From positions 9,626,127 to 9,690,126 of the forward strand of contig OW804100.1 of the NCBI GenBank assembly GCA_942159475.1: a DNA stretch of 64,000 nucleotides, read 5' to 3'. This DNA comes from Sthenelais limicola. Its lineage: Eukaryota; Annelida; Polychaeta; Phyllodocida; Sigalionidae. Made by a program: the position numbers and the translations under genes. Of the stretch, positions 34,209 to 46,087 are shown piece after piece. Every line of letters begins with the position of its first letter. Position 1 is the first letter of the stretch. The notes beneath the pieces are model-generated. The model was not told the origin of the DNA. It saw nothing but the letters and a program-made list of their open reading frames with translations, and ran no database searches.

Positions 34209-35010
34209 CCCCCGTTGCATAACAATCTGCGAGGTCGTGGATTGATTCTACGACGTCGTAGACAGCCATCTGCAATGACTGTATTGCATAACTTTCTGTG
34301 ACATCTTCTACGACATTGTACATGTCTTGGCATCCACGATCGATTTTCTACGCTGCGTCAATACTGACATGTGAAATGTTTTCGAATATTTCTTCCTGAA
34401 ATAATAGCCGGAATGAGACCAAAAATCAAACCTGAATACTTATGGTTATGGTTATTTATTTCATTGAATAAATATTGACATATATCATTTTGGTGATAAA
34501 AAAAAACAATGCCATATTCACTGTCTTAATATTCTGCCTTGCATAACAAACATGCTCTGCGATGCACTGATACCACAATTACCCATCTTAAAATACTTTA
34601 ATAGTGAAAAAAGTTCATCTTTATCTTTCCAAATATACCACTTTTCAATGTTAGTTGATATTTTATGAATTTGATACATTGCACATTTATTTATTTTTTA
34701 TACTTCAAAATAAGTTCGTAATTTTCTACCATATTTTTAGATGAAAGTAATAAAAGCCAGATTTTTTAAGTTATAATAAATTACAATTATGGAGAATGTT
34801 CTCCCATGCACCATTTCGGCGTTTTGATGCCCCTCTACCTTGAAATTGTTCTTTAATATCATTTTTGAAGCCACGAGGAATCCTCTATTTCACGATTCAG
34901 TATTATGCAATGCACCTGTTATTTATTTTTACGAGTCGCAAACAGACCTCGTAGTCGTAGAAAAAAATGTCTACGATGTCGTAGATGGACATTTGTTATG
35001 CAACGACCCC
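34209..35010 (-). mobile_element. Palindrome-rich TIR element, copy B
   Basis: An 802-bp element whose ends both carry GTTGCATAACAA reading inward. It is flanked by ATTG on each side (34,205-34,208 and 35,011-35,014), a possible 4-bp target duplication. Subterminal palindromes built on TACGAC/GTCGTA occur at both ends, including a perfect CTACGACGTCGTAG at 34,248-34,261. It is the inverted partner of 26,610-27,446. No transposase is encoded; this is a non-autonomous DNA transposon whose superfamily I cannot assign. Confidence 0.8.
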
Positions 35011-38000
35011 ATTGTTAAATGTAGATAATTTAAAGACACTATATTATGATTTAAGTGTTGTGAATCTTGCCTATGTTCTTTCCAGTAAGATGATCTGCCA
35101 GTGTTGCACTTTCTGTGTATCGACTCTGGATCTCTTCCAGGCTTAAATACTATCGATATTTAATAATAATATATTTGTGATCGTATAGGTTACTTCTCCG
35201 CATAAATACTAATCATATCTCTAGCAAGGGTAGTGGAGGAAAGAACTATGTCCATGTCAAAGGCCTAGGGTGAATAATATTCTATGTTTTAAATCCCTCC
35301 GGATAGAATAAAAAGTAAAGAGAGAATACTTTGCAAGTCCAGTTTTATTCCTGATCAATCCTTGAGGTGAGGTTGGGTCCTTGTTCCCAACCTGACAATA
35401 CATGAAGCTCAATGCAAATGTCATGAATATCATAGCAAGTAACATAAGGTATGTACAATATGAATGAGGAATATATAAATAAATACAATGAGCAAATAAG
35501 TATAACCTTCATCATAAATTAGAGTAATATACAACATAAGAGCTGGTCGAAGTCTGGAAGCTCTATCATTAACCAATAATTAGTTATAACATAATGAACT
35601 AATATAAGCAGAGAATAGCAGCAGTCCTGAAGATGTAGCCCCTAGTGGCATCCGGAGGTACCACGGGGGGGTCCCGGAGCTTTCCCGGAGGTTGCCCGGA
35701 GCTTTCCCGGAGGTTGCCCGGAGCTTTCCCGGAGGTTGCCCGGAGCTGCATAGAGTCGTCATATATACTTCACAGGATCGTTACATAAACACGCATTTGG
35801 CACTTATTGGACGGGAAGAAGTAAGTACTCCCAAAGGCCGTAAGCAGCAACACAAATCCTGTGGCTGCATCTGCTATACATACACATGAATGCATTTTTT
35901 TTTATTGTTATGGTTACTTCATTAAAGAACGAGCTTGAATAATATGTGAGTGCATCTACCATTAGGAAGATCACTGGCATTACCCTGATAACTCCATGCT
36001 GATGCAGAATCTCAGCATTCACGTGTACATATAGCACATCCCTTGAACCATAGTGACAGGAATATCTCACGGGTATCTTTCTCTATAAGAGATGACACGC
36101 CTACAAGGCAGGAGTCACTGGCCGCTTTGGCCTCTGACTATATTATTTAGTAGGATCGAAGGTCTTGCACTGAGAAAGTTTTGTGATCGTATTGGACGTT
36201 CGTGTGACAGCCTTTGTCTGACCTGTGGGGCTGTAGGGAGACGATATTGTGCTTACTTAGTGAATCAGAAATGGTTTAAGGGACGGCACCAAAGATAGTT
36301 GAGGACAGTCGGTCCGGGCCCCGGGAAAATGTTTCAGGCGGAAGAGAAGATTGTGCTGACTAGATTTCAAGGCAAGTTATGATCGACTGGGTTACAAAAG
36401 ATGGTTAGTAAGGTGGAGCATTTGCGATATTGACTGAGGCTGCCCTGTGTACTTGGAGCTAGATGCTTTATTATTAATGTGTGAAACGGTTGATTCCGGG
36501 GTTTTTTTCACGCATCCTATGAACTTCAAGAAAACATTATTAAACGTATTTTATTGCGACCAAAGAATATTACATTTTATACTGGTATATATAGACGAAG
36601 GAGTGACTCCTGAACAAAAAGAATGCCAAAATAACTACTCTCTATTCATCCAAAACTGAAGAACTGATGACGACACGGATCGACCAACTTGAATACACTG
36701 TATCTTTATATTTTCTTCACCCACCAGAACCCCAACTACACACCTCCATCTAAAAACCCTACAATTTTGCACTTCTCTCCTAACTAACCATATCCCCTAA
36801 ATCTGTCCCCTAAAACTTTAGCAACTATTTAGAAAAAGAAACAACCAATCATATTTAAGTTTCCTCGTATTCCCAGTACTATCTCCTTTATAAGGTGCTT
36901 GATATGTTCAATGAACTATATGGTAGCCTTGTGGCTAAATTACAAATTATAAAAACCAAGGACGAGCCTGTATGACTTGATAAAACAGATTAGTCAGACT
37001 AATCTGTTACGCGAATGTTGTTGATGTTAACTCAAGAACAGATGTAGAGGAAAGAATAATGATGAAATTAATGTTTTTCGTGTTATTACACATTGAAAAT
37101 CTCAATGATGAAAAAAGACAGCACAGTCTAAATGTGTAATGATTTTAAGAATTACATGTATAATGATATGCATGTACTATGTGACATTATCTTTGAATTT
37201 TAATTCAGGTGTGCTTGGAAGAGCTGCTCTAAGCAGAAAGCAAAACCTATTTCTTGTCATCTATTACTATGGAAATAAAACTCGAATAATTATATATACA
37301 TATGCGCTAATGGTTTTCCCGGCCCTGGAGTACGCCAATCACTTCCGTCCATATGGGATTATAATGGGATTATGAAGAGAGAGGCTTTGTGTAGGGGCTC
37401 TGCTGGCTCTGACCCTAGACTTTATGCTATGATTATTACTATTAAATAGTGTGTTTTCGTGCGAGAGGTGTGCACATATTCTCTTTGTGAACGTCTTCAC
37501 GGTGTCTTTATATAATTGTAACCTGGATACCTGACACTCGTATGTTTATACGAATGTGTATTCACCTTAGTGAATATACACTGGTGCTCATTGCCGCATT
37601 GATTATATAATCCGTGCATGGTAAAACACGAGCAAAATCTTTAAAAATTGAGCAAAAGCCGTTTCCATAAGCCTGTCTGTTATTAGTATATTACAATATA
37701 TCTTGACCACCATATATCATTCGCTCATCATGCAATGGACATCCATGAAATCACAGGCAGTGACGGTGATTAGGCAGGCATTGATGCTACAAAGATGGCT
37801 ACCGCTAACCGTAATGGAATATATTCATAATCTATTTACAGCGAGCCTATTGCCAAATGTAAGGAAAGTATGCGAGTAAGAGTTGCAATACTACACTCTT
37901 GTGTATCCCCAGTGGCGGGTCGGCCTGGCACGGGTGAGCTTATTCAACCGTAACTAATCTTCATGCTTTATTAATACAGCACAGGCGTGCCACATGGGTA

Positions 38001-40758
38001 ATATTATTCACCACCCTCACAACAGGACAAAAAACGTTTTACGAACCGACCCCAACAGACGGGCCTAGGTGGCCAAATGTCTGAAAACTGAATGATAACA
38101 CAAACGAAGCCCCAGGTAGAATTAGAGGTTATGAGGGAAGCTGGAGGACAAATAGAAGGCCGTAATAGAGGCAGTTGTAAGCTGTTCATAAAGCAAAAAC
38201 ACGAAAACAAAAATGTCTATATTGTGATATTGCATGTCCTTGTATTTTAAAGATCATATAATTGTCTAACTGTAGGATATCTTACTCGGCCATTTACACA
38301 TAACTCGACAAGAGTGCCTTGGGGTGTGCAGTCTATTTTACCTGATATATCGTTAATGTTCATATGTGTTGGTCCCTGACATACATTAATCTATTATTGA
38401 TAAACCGTTGAACATAAACGATGAACTCTTACTCCAAAAATTAAGCATTTGATACATCTGGTTTAGACTTGTTCTCTAGAAACGGCATTAACCCAGATTG
38501 ATGAACTGTTACAAAGTAAAGGACACCTGTCAAAATGACCTAGAGCTCCTTCTGGTTATTTGCTTGGAGCTTCTGTTTTGTCTTGCATTCTGAGCTAGAG
38601 GATTCGTTGCACGTAGTCGCGTAGCGAGCTGCTTTTATTGTCGCCGAACCAGCTGTCCTTAAAAGTCTCAGGTGGAACCGGCTGCATTGTTTAGACTAGC
38701 TTGCATTGCCGCCACAAAACAAAAGAATTGCATAGGAATGTATTTCCCCTAATCCTAGCTCATGTTGCCTATAACTACCGTTCAACCATTCAAAGTGGAT
38801 TCTATTCTGACGAACCATCTTTCAGGATTGCCATTCGATTAAATCACTAAATATTATCACTAACGGGACTAAATGATAGAAGAAAAATCGCTAAAATGAT
38901 CCACTATTACAGAGGGGATGCAATAAATCACAAATGATTTCCATCATAGGCTACTGGATTGAGAATATCCTAACGCCTCTGGTTATTCTTCTTCTCTTAA
39001 ATGAAGAACTAAGCGGAAGACGAACCTCCTTTCAATGGCATTTCCCGATGCTTTCAAAGCCATCGCACCGAAGCCGATGGCAACTATCTATTCAAATAGC
39101 CCAGCACCAAATTATGTTATTAGCAACTGTAGAAAGTCCTATATCGCGTGCTGGGCATAAGGGATCGATTCACTAGCATTGTTTGTATTCATTGGTGAAT
39201 CCAGACTTATATCTATTCTCAATTTATGTACTAATGTAATTCATCTGCCAATTTATAAGGTCTACATTAATCGGACGATGCCAGTATTGGGAGACCATGT
39301 ATCCTCACCCGTCCGCTGTGCAACTAGAAGATTATGTGAATTAAAACAATCTATATACTGAAACAATCCATTGGTAGGCTTTACGACACGATTGAAATCA
39401 TTGTTATGCCAGCATTGTAATTAATTCTGAGAATATTATTGGTGCTATTCTTGAGTTCATATATATAGAACAAGGACAGCAACGTTATGAGTGTTAAAAA
39501 AAATACAATGGGGCCTAAATTCGGCCCGGGCCTAAATAAAGTTAAAACGATACCTTTTTTTATAAAAAACAAAACAAACAAAAACAATAAAACAAATACA
39601 CCCACACATTTAAGCTTAAGGTGTGAATATTTAAAAAAGTTTCAGCATATTTTTATTATCACATACTTCCTTACAACCCAGCTACTTCTCTCAAAATTAC
39701 CCTGCGACCAGTACATCATCAACATGAATGCGATTCAATTTTGAAATCATTTCGCGTGGGTTGAGAGGGAGTGAGGCTCCTTCTACACGTCCTACTGCTG
39801 CAATTATCCATCAGGCCTCTATTCACGTCAGCCGTCCTGATATATTCAATTTGCTTCATCTGCCTCTCACCTCAGCAGACCTATTTTAAAAAGCCTGATT
39901 CATCTGATAGTGGAGATTCACTAGTCCATATTTCCATCAGCCTCTGTCCTGTGCCCAGTTAAGCTCTCCGGCCCTCATCTCCTGTTGTTAGCCTGCCCTG
40001 TTCCTCCCCTGTGTGTTTCACTTCCATCTAGCCGGCCTGCAATGGTCTTCACGCGCAAACTCATCTCCGTCCTGCCTTCTCTGGTGAGCGTTCTACCACT
40101 CTGATCTTCCAGTACCAGCTGCTCCTGCGGGCCCACACCAGTGCCAGGCCTCATGAATGGCAGTCTCTGCATCCTACTCCAATAAAGCCTTTTGATGTAT
40201 GTTTTCTCTCACAACCACAATGTGCTATTTATTACATAGGTCAAAGTTTCCTTCCTTTTTGCCCAGTTACTCTATCCTACAGCTTCAGCCAGATCATACT
40301 GTATTTTCACCTGGTGGGAGTTCACTGTCAGCTGGCAGATAATAATCATACTCAACAACTTTTATTATTCGTCAACCAGTGCAGCCAACTCCCAGGAATG
40401 CACCTGGAGCCATGTTTTATGTAGCCTTGCCTCTAGTTTATGTTCCACTTCCTCCACAGGTCTCTTCCAAATTCTGACAAAATCATGTTCAGAAGACATT
40501 ATCAGGAGTGAAATTTCAAGTCATCCCCTGGATGATTTGTACAATCGGAAGCAATGCTCGATGGGTCTGATAACTCATTAGGTAAAACAGCCACTACCAT
40601 AGGAAACTTTCTATCATTTTGGAGAAACTACAAGACAAATAATCGTATCACCCCGTGTCCATTGCAGAAAGGATCAATGGTAACCCTATCAATATTCACT
40701 TATTTTTTTTATTTTTTTTTTTCAATATTCACTTATTATCAATTTACTTCGATTGCCC
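35011..40758. other. Non-coding DNA with minor repeats
   Basis: No gene recognised over about 5.7 kb. Contains the 22-bp tandem repeat at 35,673-35,747 and a perfect 11-bp-arm hairpin (AACAGATTAGT/ACTAATCTGTT) at 36,984-37,008. A C/T-rich patch near 39,950-40,190 ends AATAAAGCC and has no open frame of note. Confidence 0.5.
35673..35747. repeat. 22-bp GC-rich tandem repeat, 3.4 copies
   Basis: Head-to-tail units start CCCGGAGCTTTCCCGGAGGT, at 35,673, 35,695 and 35,717, plus a 9-base partial copy. Units are identical, so the array is young. There are no spacers, so it is not CRISPR. It stands out by GC content from its AT-rich surroundings. Confidence 0.9.
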
Positions 40759-40826
40759 ATTATCCAAACAGAAGGAAAGTTTAAGGCGATTTATTATACA
40801 TTAAACCTTCCTTCTGTTTGGATAAT
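40759..40826. repeat. Long hairpin, 26-bp arms
   Basis: The left arm starts ATTATCCAAACAGAAGGAA; the right arm is its complement with one or two mismatches, TTCCTTCTGTTTGGATAAT. A 16-base AT-rich loop separates them. Could be a tiny MITE; no flanking duplication established. Confidence 0.85.
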
Positions 40827-41160
40827 CGGTACACGCATTGCTCTGAAAACAATGTATCTAGAGTGAGTTACGCATAGTGCGTATTTCACTAGTTAGTTAT
40901 TGGGGTTGCCATGGCAACCAATCTGGGATGGGTTTTTTTTTACTAAGATTACCACTTAAATTCAAATATATGACTCGATTGTTACGTTATTTTCATGATT
41001 GAAAGCATCCATTATATATAATATACGGGAAGAGCAATTTCTACGAAAAGAGGTAGAAATCCAGGAAAAGAGGGGTTTCTTTGTCTCACATGTTCTCGAA
41101 TTTGTCGTTTTACAAACCATCTTATTCATCTGTAGAGTTCTGTCCACCCTCTCTGGAGAT

Positions 41161-41319
41161 TTATATGTGGTTTGTGAAGGTAGGTATCTGGGGTGAAAAT
41201 GTGATTTTGAAGCCTTTTTTAAATTGCGATCTCTACACTCTATTTATAGCCTGGGAAAGCCCCTGTGAGGTACTACGCCATTTCCCACAATGTCCAGGGG
41301 GACCTAACTACATGCAGAG
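41161..41319 (+). repeat. Dispersed repeat, copy 2
   Basis: Partner of 16,011-16,179, same orientation, with a 4-base insertion (GTAGGTATC against GTATC) and scattered substitutions. Downstream, at 41,681-41,729, GGGGGCGCACGCCCCC and GCCCCCTAAATCCACCCCTG read, on the minus strand, as CAGGGGTGGATTTAGGGGGC. That is a hAT-style terminus, so this repeat may be the inside of a hAT element ending there. Confidence 0.7.
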
Positions 41320-41732
41320 AACTTTTCTTAAATACAGCATTAGGTAGGCCCACTCACCATTCAAGGATTCATTTTAAGAGCATCCAAATATTTTCCCTCT
41401 GTAAAAAACTAAGAATCTCCGAGGAATTTCAAGGCCACATGAAAGATTCCAGCAAGACTCAAGGCCATTTGATGATATTTTAGGACCTTCGACCTATATG
41501 TGTTAATTTTGCAACCCTTGAATTTATTTACCAAAATCCCCAGGCTTTTTCCAAGCCCATTATTGGAATACAGTTGATAGAGTGTACATATATACATATG
41601 ATATCCTATTTTATAGTTAGTGTTATATGAATGATTTTTACATGTGTTGTGCGACACTAATACCCTAACTTTGATTTTGAAAAGGAGGGGGCGCACGCCC
41701 CCGCGCCAGCCCCCTAAATCCACCCCTGCAGC

Positions 41733-41990
41733 CATGAGGAAGAGGGGAGGGAGAGGGGTTTGGGAAATCAGAGATAGGGTTGGGAGAGAAAAACAGGTAT
41801 GAAAGACAGAGAAGAGGGGGAGGGAAAAGAGGGAGAGGGGGAAGTATGGGGAGAGAGGGTGACCGTCCAACATGCAGGAGTGGGAGAGTGAAGAAGAGGG
41901 TGTAGGAATAGGAGAGGGGGAGGGGGAGCATGAGGAAGAGCGGGAGGAAAAAGAGGGAGAGGTTGAAGTGTGGGGAGACGGAGGACGGGT
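41733..41990 (+). repeat. Purine-rich (GA/GGAG) low-complexity tract
   Basis: About 260 bp almost entirely A and G on the plus strand, in irregular GGGAGAGGG and GAAGAGGG words. It gives spurious Ser/Pro/Leu frames on the minus strand. Such tracts can form triplex or other non-B structures; no gene. Confidence 0.85.
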
Positions 41991-44050
41991 ACTTTGCTAG
42001 TATATAATAGATCTGTTAACTATATTACAACTCGTTGGTTTCAGTCGCTTAGAATATTGCATGAGTTGCTACGCAACTCATGCTCCTTCAACAAACGTGT
42101 TAGTTTATAACCTGTATATAACTACAACATGATTATTACCTTTAATTACGAATGTCAAAGCAGACGGATTCGCATGAAAATGGAATTGGACAGTCTTCCC
42201 ACTAGACAAATTGGAAAGAGCTAAATATTGAAATATTTGCCCATTGCTTGAAGAAAGAAATCCTTCAGCCTGGAAAGTAAGAATAATGTATGAGGCGTTT
42301 CTGAGTGACTTTAGAGCTCTTTTTGTTATAAGACTTCCCTCCAGCAGTTTAGAACAACAAGATGTAAGAGGCTGGCATTGCGACTTTTCCTCTCATCACT
42401 TTGTGCACGCCATAGCAAGTTCTCAAGGCCAATGAAGGGCATCAAATTCTCTATGAATTTTGTCTTGCTTCTTTTACCTGGCTACAATCTCAAGTAATTC
42501 ATTCTTGATTTCTGGTCACTTGTGTATAATAATGATGATATTGAGTCCAAATGAAGTCCTAAGTATAATTGCCATTAGCAATGATTACTTGGCATATTAG
42601 GGTAAGGAGAACAATGTTGTTTGATTTCCCGCACTAAAGCCTTTACAAACTCTTCAAAATCCTCCCCAAGCCTTTCCTTTCAACATAAACTGTAACCACC
42701 TCCGGCAACCGATGGATAGAAAAGTTAATAACAACTTAGTGCTTTATAGCAATAGAACCGTACTTTAGACGGACTCAAAGATAACTCGAGGGGCTTGCAG
42801 GGCAATTAACTGTTCCGTCGACACAGAAGTTTCATCTCCTTGCAATCAACACGGGTATATATCTGCTCCTCGAAACCGGGCCTAAGGCAATGAGTCCATA
42901 AAGTTTTAATATAACAGATACTACGTATCATTCATTTCTGGATAACAATTAAATTCACATATATCTGTCATTGCCGTTTGATGCCAAATGAAATATGAAA
43001 AATAGGAATTGCAATCAAATGCTTCAACAAAAAGATATCAGGCAAACAAATACCTTCATTTGTACAGTGAAAAATGAGCGGTAGGATGTGTGTAGGGCAA
43101 TCTAATGACGTAGTACCTTCATACAACATATCAACGTTCATGACATGGAGAAATAAAGTAGTGATGGAGAGGGGACATATTTTTATCTTCTCGCTGCGAG
43201 CAGCTGCTGAAATATTACCTCCCTGAATAAACCACTCTGGTATGAGATAAAAGCCAATTACTCTTATCTTCATATTGTGTGAGATTTGCAGGGATTGTTA
43301 TATAAATCTCCACTTTCTTATGGGATGAATTCTCATTCCAAATCAGGATGTGTATATAGCGGAAGAATGGATAGGCTTATGAAGGTATTGTTACCATGAA
43401 AAGAAGAATGAAAAAACCCGAAGGAATTTACTAAAGAGGTGATGGGAAGGAAAATAAAGAAGGCCAAATGCAAGGCACCATGGCATCTGGCACAATGGAA
43501 AGAAAACAACCTCGGAATTAACTACATTTTTGGGGGGAGGGACTGGAAACCCTCAGATTTTAGGTTCATTGTTCAAAGCTCTTCGAGATTTTTCTTTGTT
43601 TTATGTTCACACTAATAATCGGTAACATTATTAATGGACGATAGTAATTTGTAACGGCGATTAGGTTTTATATAGACAATTTGGAGAGGAGAACGCAAGC
43701 AAGGTTTACCCTCAAAGACACCTTCACTGAAGTCTTTGATACACTACGCGCTGCCATGGCCGACTTAGCGTCGGGCATAGAAGCAACTCGATCTAAAGTT
43801 TAATCACATCGGTTCTATAGTTTATGACAGGATAATTAAACAACGGTGGTTACTCTCTAATGTCGATGTGTGGAAGAAGGAATAGCTCCCATTAGGCCCT
43901 GTTCATCAGTTGACATCCTCATAAAAAACCAGCTGGGCATTGGGGTTGGCTCGGCTACCGCAACTCAATCTGGGGGAAAATTCCTCCTGTCTTGGCTTTA
44001 ACACAACACGGGGTTGGTTCAAAAGGAGTCCCCAAGACCCTTGTGTAGTG
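41991..44050. other. Non-coding DNA with one perfect hairpin
   Basis: No gene recognised. A perfect hairpin with 11-bp arms, GCATGAGTTGC/GCAACTCATGC, lies at 42,059-42,083. Confidence 0.5.
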
Positions 44051-44057
44051 TAGTGAC

Positions 44058-45029
44058 CTAAGGGAGGGCGTCAGCCATAGTCTTGACTGCTTGGAAACGA
44101 TCATTAGTGTCAGGTGCTAAATACATTTGGAAAACGTCTGATTTCCACGAGCCAAGCAATTTTATAGTTTCAGCTCTGAGGTCACACTTGTGGGCCCAAC
44201 TGACCCCGCCCCTTCTGAAACTGTGAGCAGAGAAATGGTTGACATCCCTGACCTTGCCAACCAAGGCCTGTCTGACTCTAGTAATACACTCACTAGCTGC
44301 CAGGCTGCCAGTCTGATCCCTACTCCCTGTATGTAGCAGAAAGCAGGCGCATCCTCGGGTACAGTGGGTGTTCCTCTCAACATGGTGTAAATAGCTCTGA
44401 CGGGGCAGAGGGCATGGCCCCTAATCTTGGGGAGAGTGACTACATGATCTGCCTCTCCAAATTGTTTTTTTTTTTGCCCAATTTAGTTTAACGAGAATCC
44501 CTTCCCTCACAAAGTTAAAGTCGCTTCTCTTCAGATGGCCGACTTGTGGCACATTTTCTTGATCAAGAAATACATTTGACTTCATGAGGAGTCCAAAAAA
44601 TATAAACAAACACGCTGCCCAGATTACTGTATCCGTTTGATCAACAGGGAATAAGTAGCCTCTTATCCAATGCAGGTGTTGAGGAGTGATTGGATCTTTG
44701 CGTGCCACAGTTGCCCCAATCGATCTCTTAACTCCTTTCAACGTTGCCCTAATATGGTAATCATCCTTGAGTGGATTAGGTAATCCCATTTCCTCATGTG
44801 TGATTCTAACAATATTCAGGTACTGTTTGATACTGTTGAACGCTAGCCTGCGTGCCAGCCACGCAATGTACAGGCAAATAGTGTGGGAGGACGCTGGCAC
44901 TGGTTGCTTGCCAATCAGGCGACAGAAGTTCAGGTATGCCCTGCGGTGCGTGCTGTACGCACATCGGGTGTTGGGTGCCCAGGCCTGATCTTGGTATTCC
45001 TGTACTTCCACCTGAAGTTCTTCCTCCAT
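44058..45029 (-). pseudogene. Tyrosine recombinase (DIRS-type), frameshifted
   Basis: The protein starts MEEELQVEVQEYQDQAWAP, with the N-terminal core-binding segment TRCAYSTHRRAYLNFC (residues ~21-36). The catalytic fold follows: ACLFIFFGLLMKSNVFLDQ. DIRS-family recombinases normally read LRKSN here, so the first catalytic Arg seems replaced by Met. A poly(A)-associated frameshift at about 44,464-44,476 breaks the frame. Next come VVTLPKIRGHALCPVRAIY and RGTPTVPEDAPAFCY. The last part, 44,264-44,058, holds HSFRRGG (H-x-x-R, residues 14-17 of that frame), GSWKSD and the nucleophile Tyr in QMYLAP. Its start is only 10 bases past the RNase H stop. Two frameshifts and the Met change indicate it is inactive. 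Confidence 0.85.
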
Positions 45030-45038
45030 GGTTTGGGT

Positions 45039-46087
45039 TCATATAATGGCTGCGTGCATCCTGTCTACTCCCCCAGGTTCTTCCAGGCGCGAAATCGCAT
45101 CTGCTATGGTGTTGAACTGACTGGGGTAATGAATTGCCCTTATCCAGAAATTGTATATCATAGATAGATGGTAAATACGTTTCAGGGCTTTATTAATGTC
45201 CTCATCTGGACCTCTGCCTTTATTAATCATGCCAACGGCCGCCCTTGAATCACAGTGCACCATCACATTCTGGTCACGCCAGCGGGGCCCAAATATAGCG
45301 GCTGCTGGCTCAAGTGTTAATACCTCTTTATAATTAATATGTTTGTCCTTCATACCAGGCCACTGGTCCCAACGCACATAAAACCATTCCCCAAGGTGGT
45401 AGGCTCCTCCACCAGTGAGGCATGCATCAATCGTTACAGGGGTGTAGCATCGCCGATCTGCAATGGGCAACGAGCCGTTGAACCGACTCAGCTGGTTTAT
45501 CCACCAGAGCAGATCTGCCTTTATCGCGTAATTAATCCTGCAACTATGCCAAGGGTTAGATAAGGTGTGTATCCTCTCATACAAACTGTGTACATAAAAT
45601 TTCCCACCATGGATAACGCGCCAAGCCCAATTAATCTTTCCAGCCAGGCGCTGAAGGGCTTGTTTTGAAATGTCTCCCTCATCAGTGAAATCAAGTCCAG
45701 CTTTTTGTCCTCTGGCAGGCCCAGGCACATGGTCTGGCTATTTAATTGAATTTCCAGAAAGGTGATTTCCTTGACAGGGCCGATAACTTTATCATAGCTG
45801 ATTGCAAAACCAAACTCTCTGCAGAGCTTAATTAAAGTGTTCATTGTGTCCTGGCATTCTTTGTGTGTTTTCCCAAAGCAGAGGAAATCATCACAGAACA
45901 CCACAACATGAGGGTAGCCTCGTTCTGCCATCATACCTCGCACTGCTTGAGTAAGTGTATTAAAAATACCAGGTGACAGTCTTGCCCCAAATGGGAGGCG
46001 TGAGTCGCAAAGATAGGTGGGTGTAGAATCACCCTGGAATGTCCAACTCCTTGATCTTGGTGTGTGTGTATATGCAGGAGTCACCAT
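45039..46087 (-). pseudogene. DIRS-type RT-RNase H, N-terminally deleted and frameshifted
   Basis: RT C-terminal half at 46,087-~45,660: LPFGARLSPGIFNTLTQAVR and VVFCDDFLCFG, where the CDD is the catalytic pair, followed by FGFAISYDKV and FLEIQLNS. After a frameshift near 45,660 the RNase H part continues: QRLAGKINWAWRVIHGGKF, then VTIDACLTGGGAY (catalytic Asp, residue ~101 of that frame), NYKEVLTLE (Glu ~135), VMVHCDSRAAV (Asp ~160), FNTIADAISR. The sequence before the LPFGA box, holding the first RT motifs, is missing. Bases encoding CIYTHTK of the gag zinc finger run directly into this RT at about 46,030-46,070, which marks an internal deletion. Confidence 0.85.

Noticed and set aside
35673..35747. 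Direct repeats as a possible CRISPR array
   Set aside because: No spacers, and the window is animal DNA; these are adjacent minisatellite units.
41409..41931. Minus-strand Leu/Pro/Ser-rich frames
   Set aside because: Caused by the purine-rich tract at 41,733-41,990.
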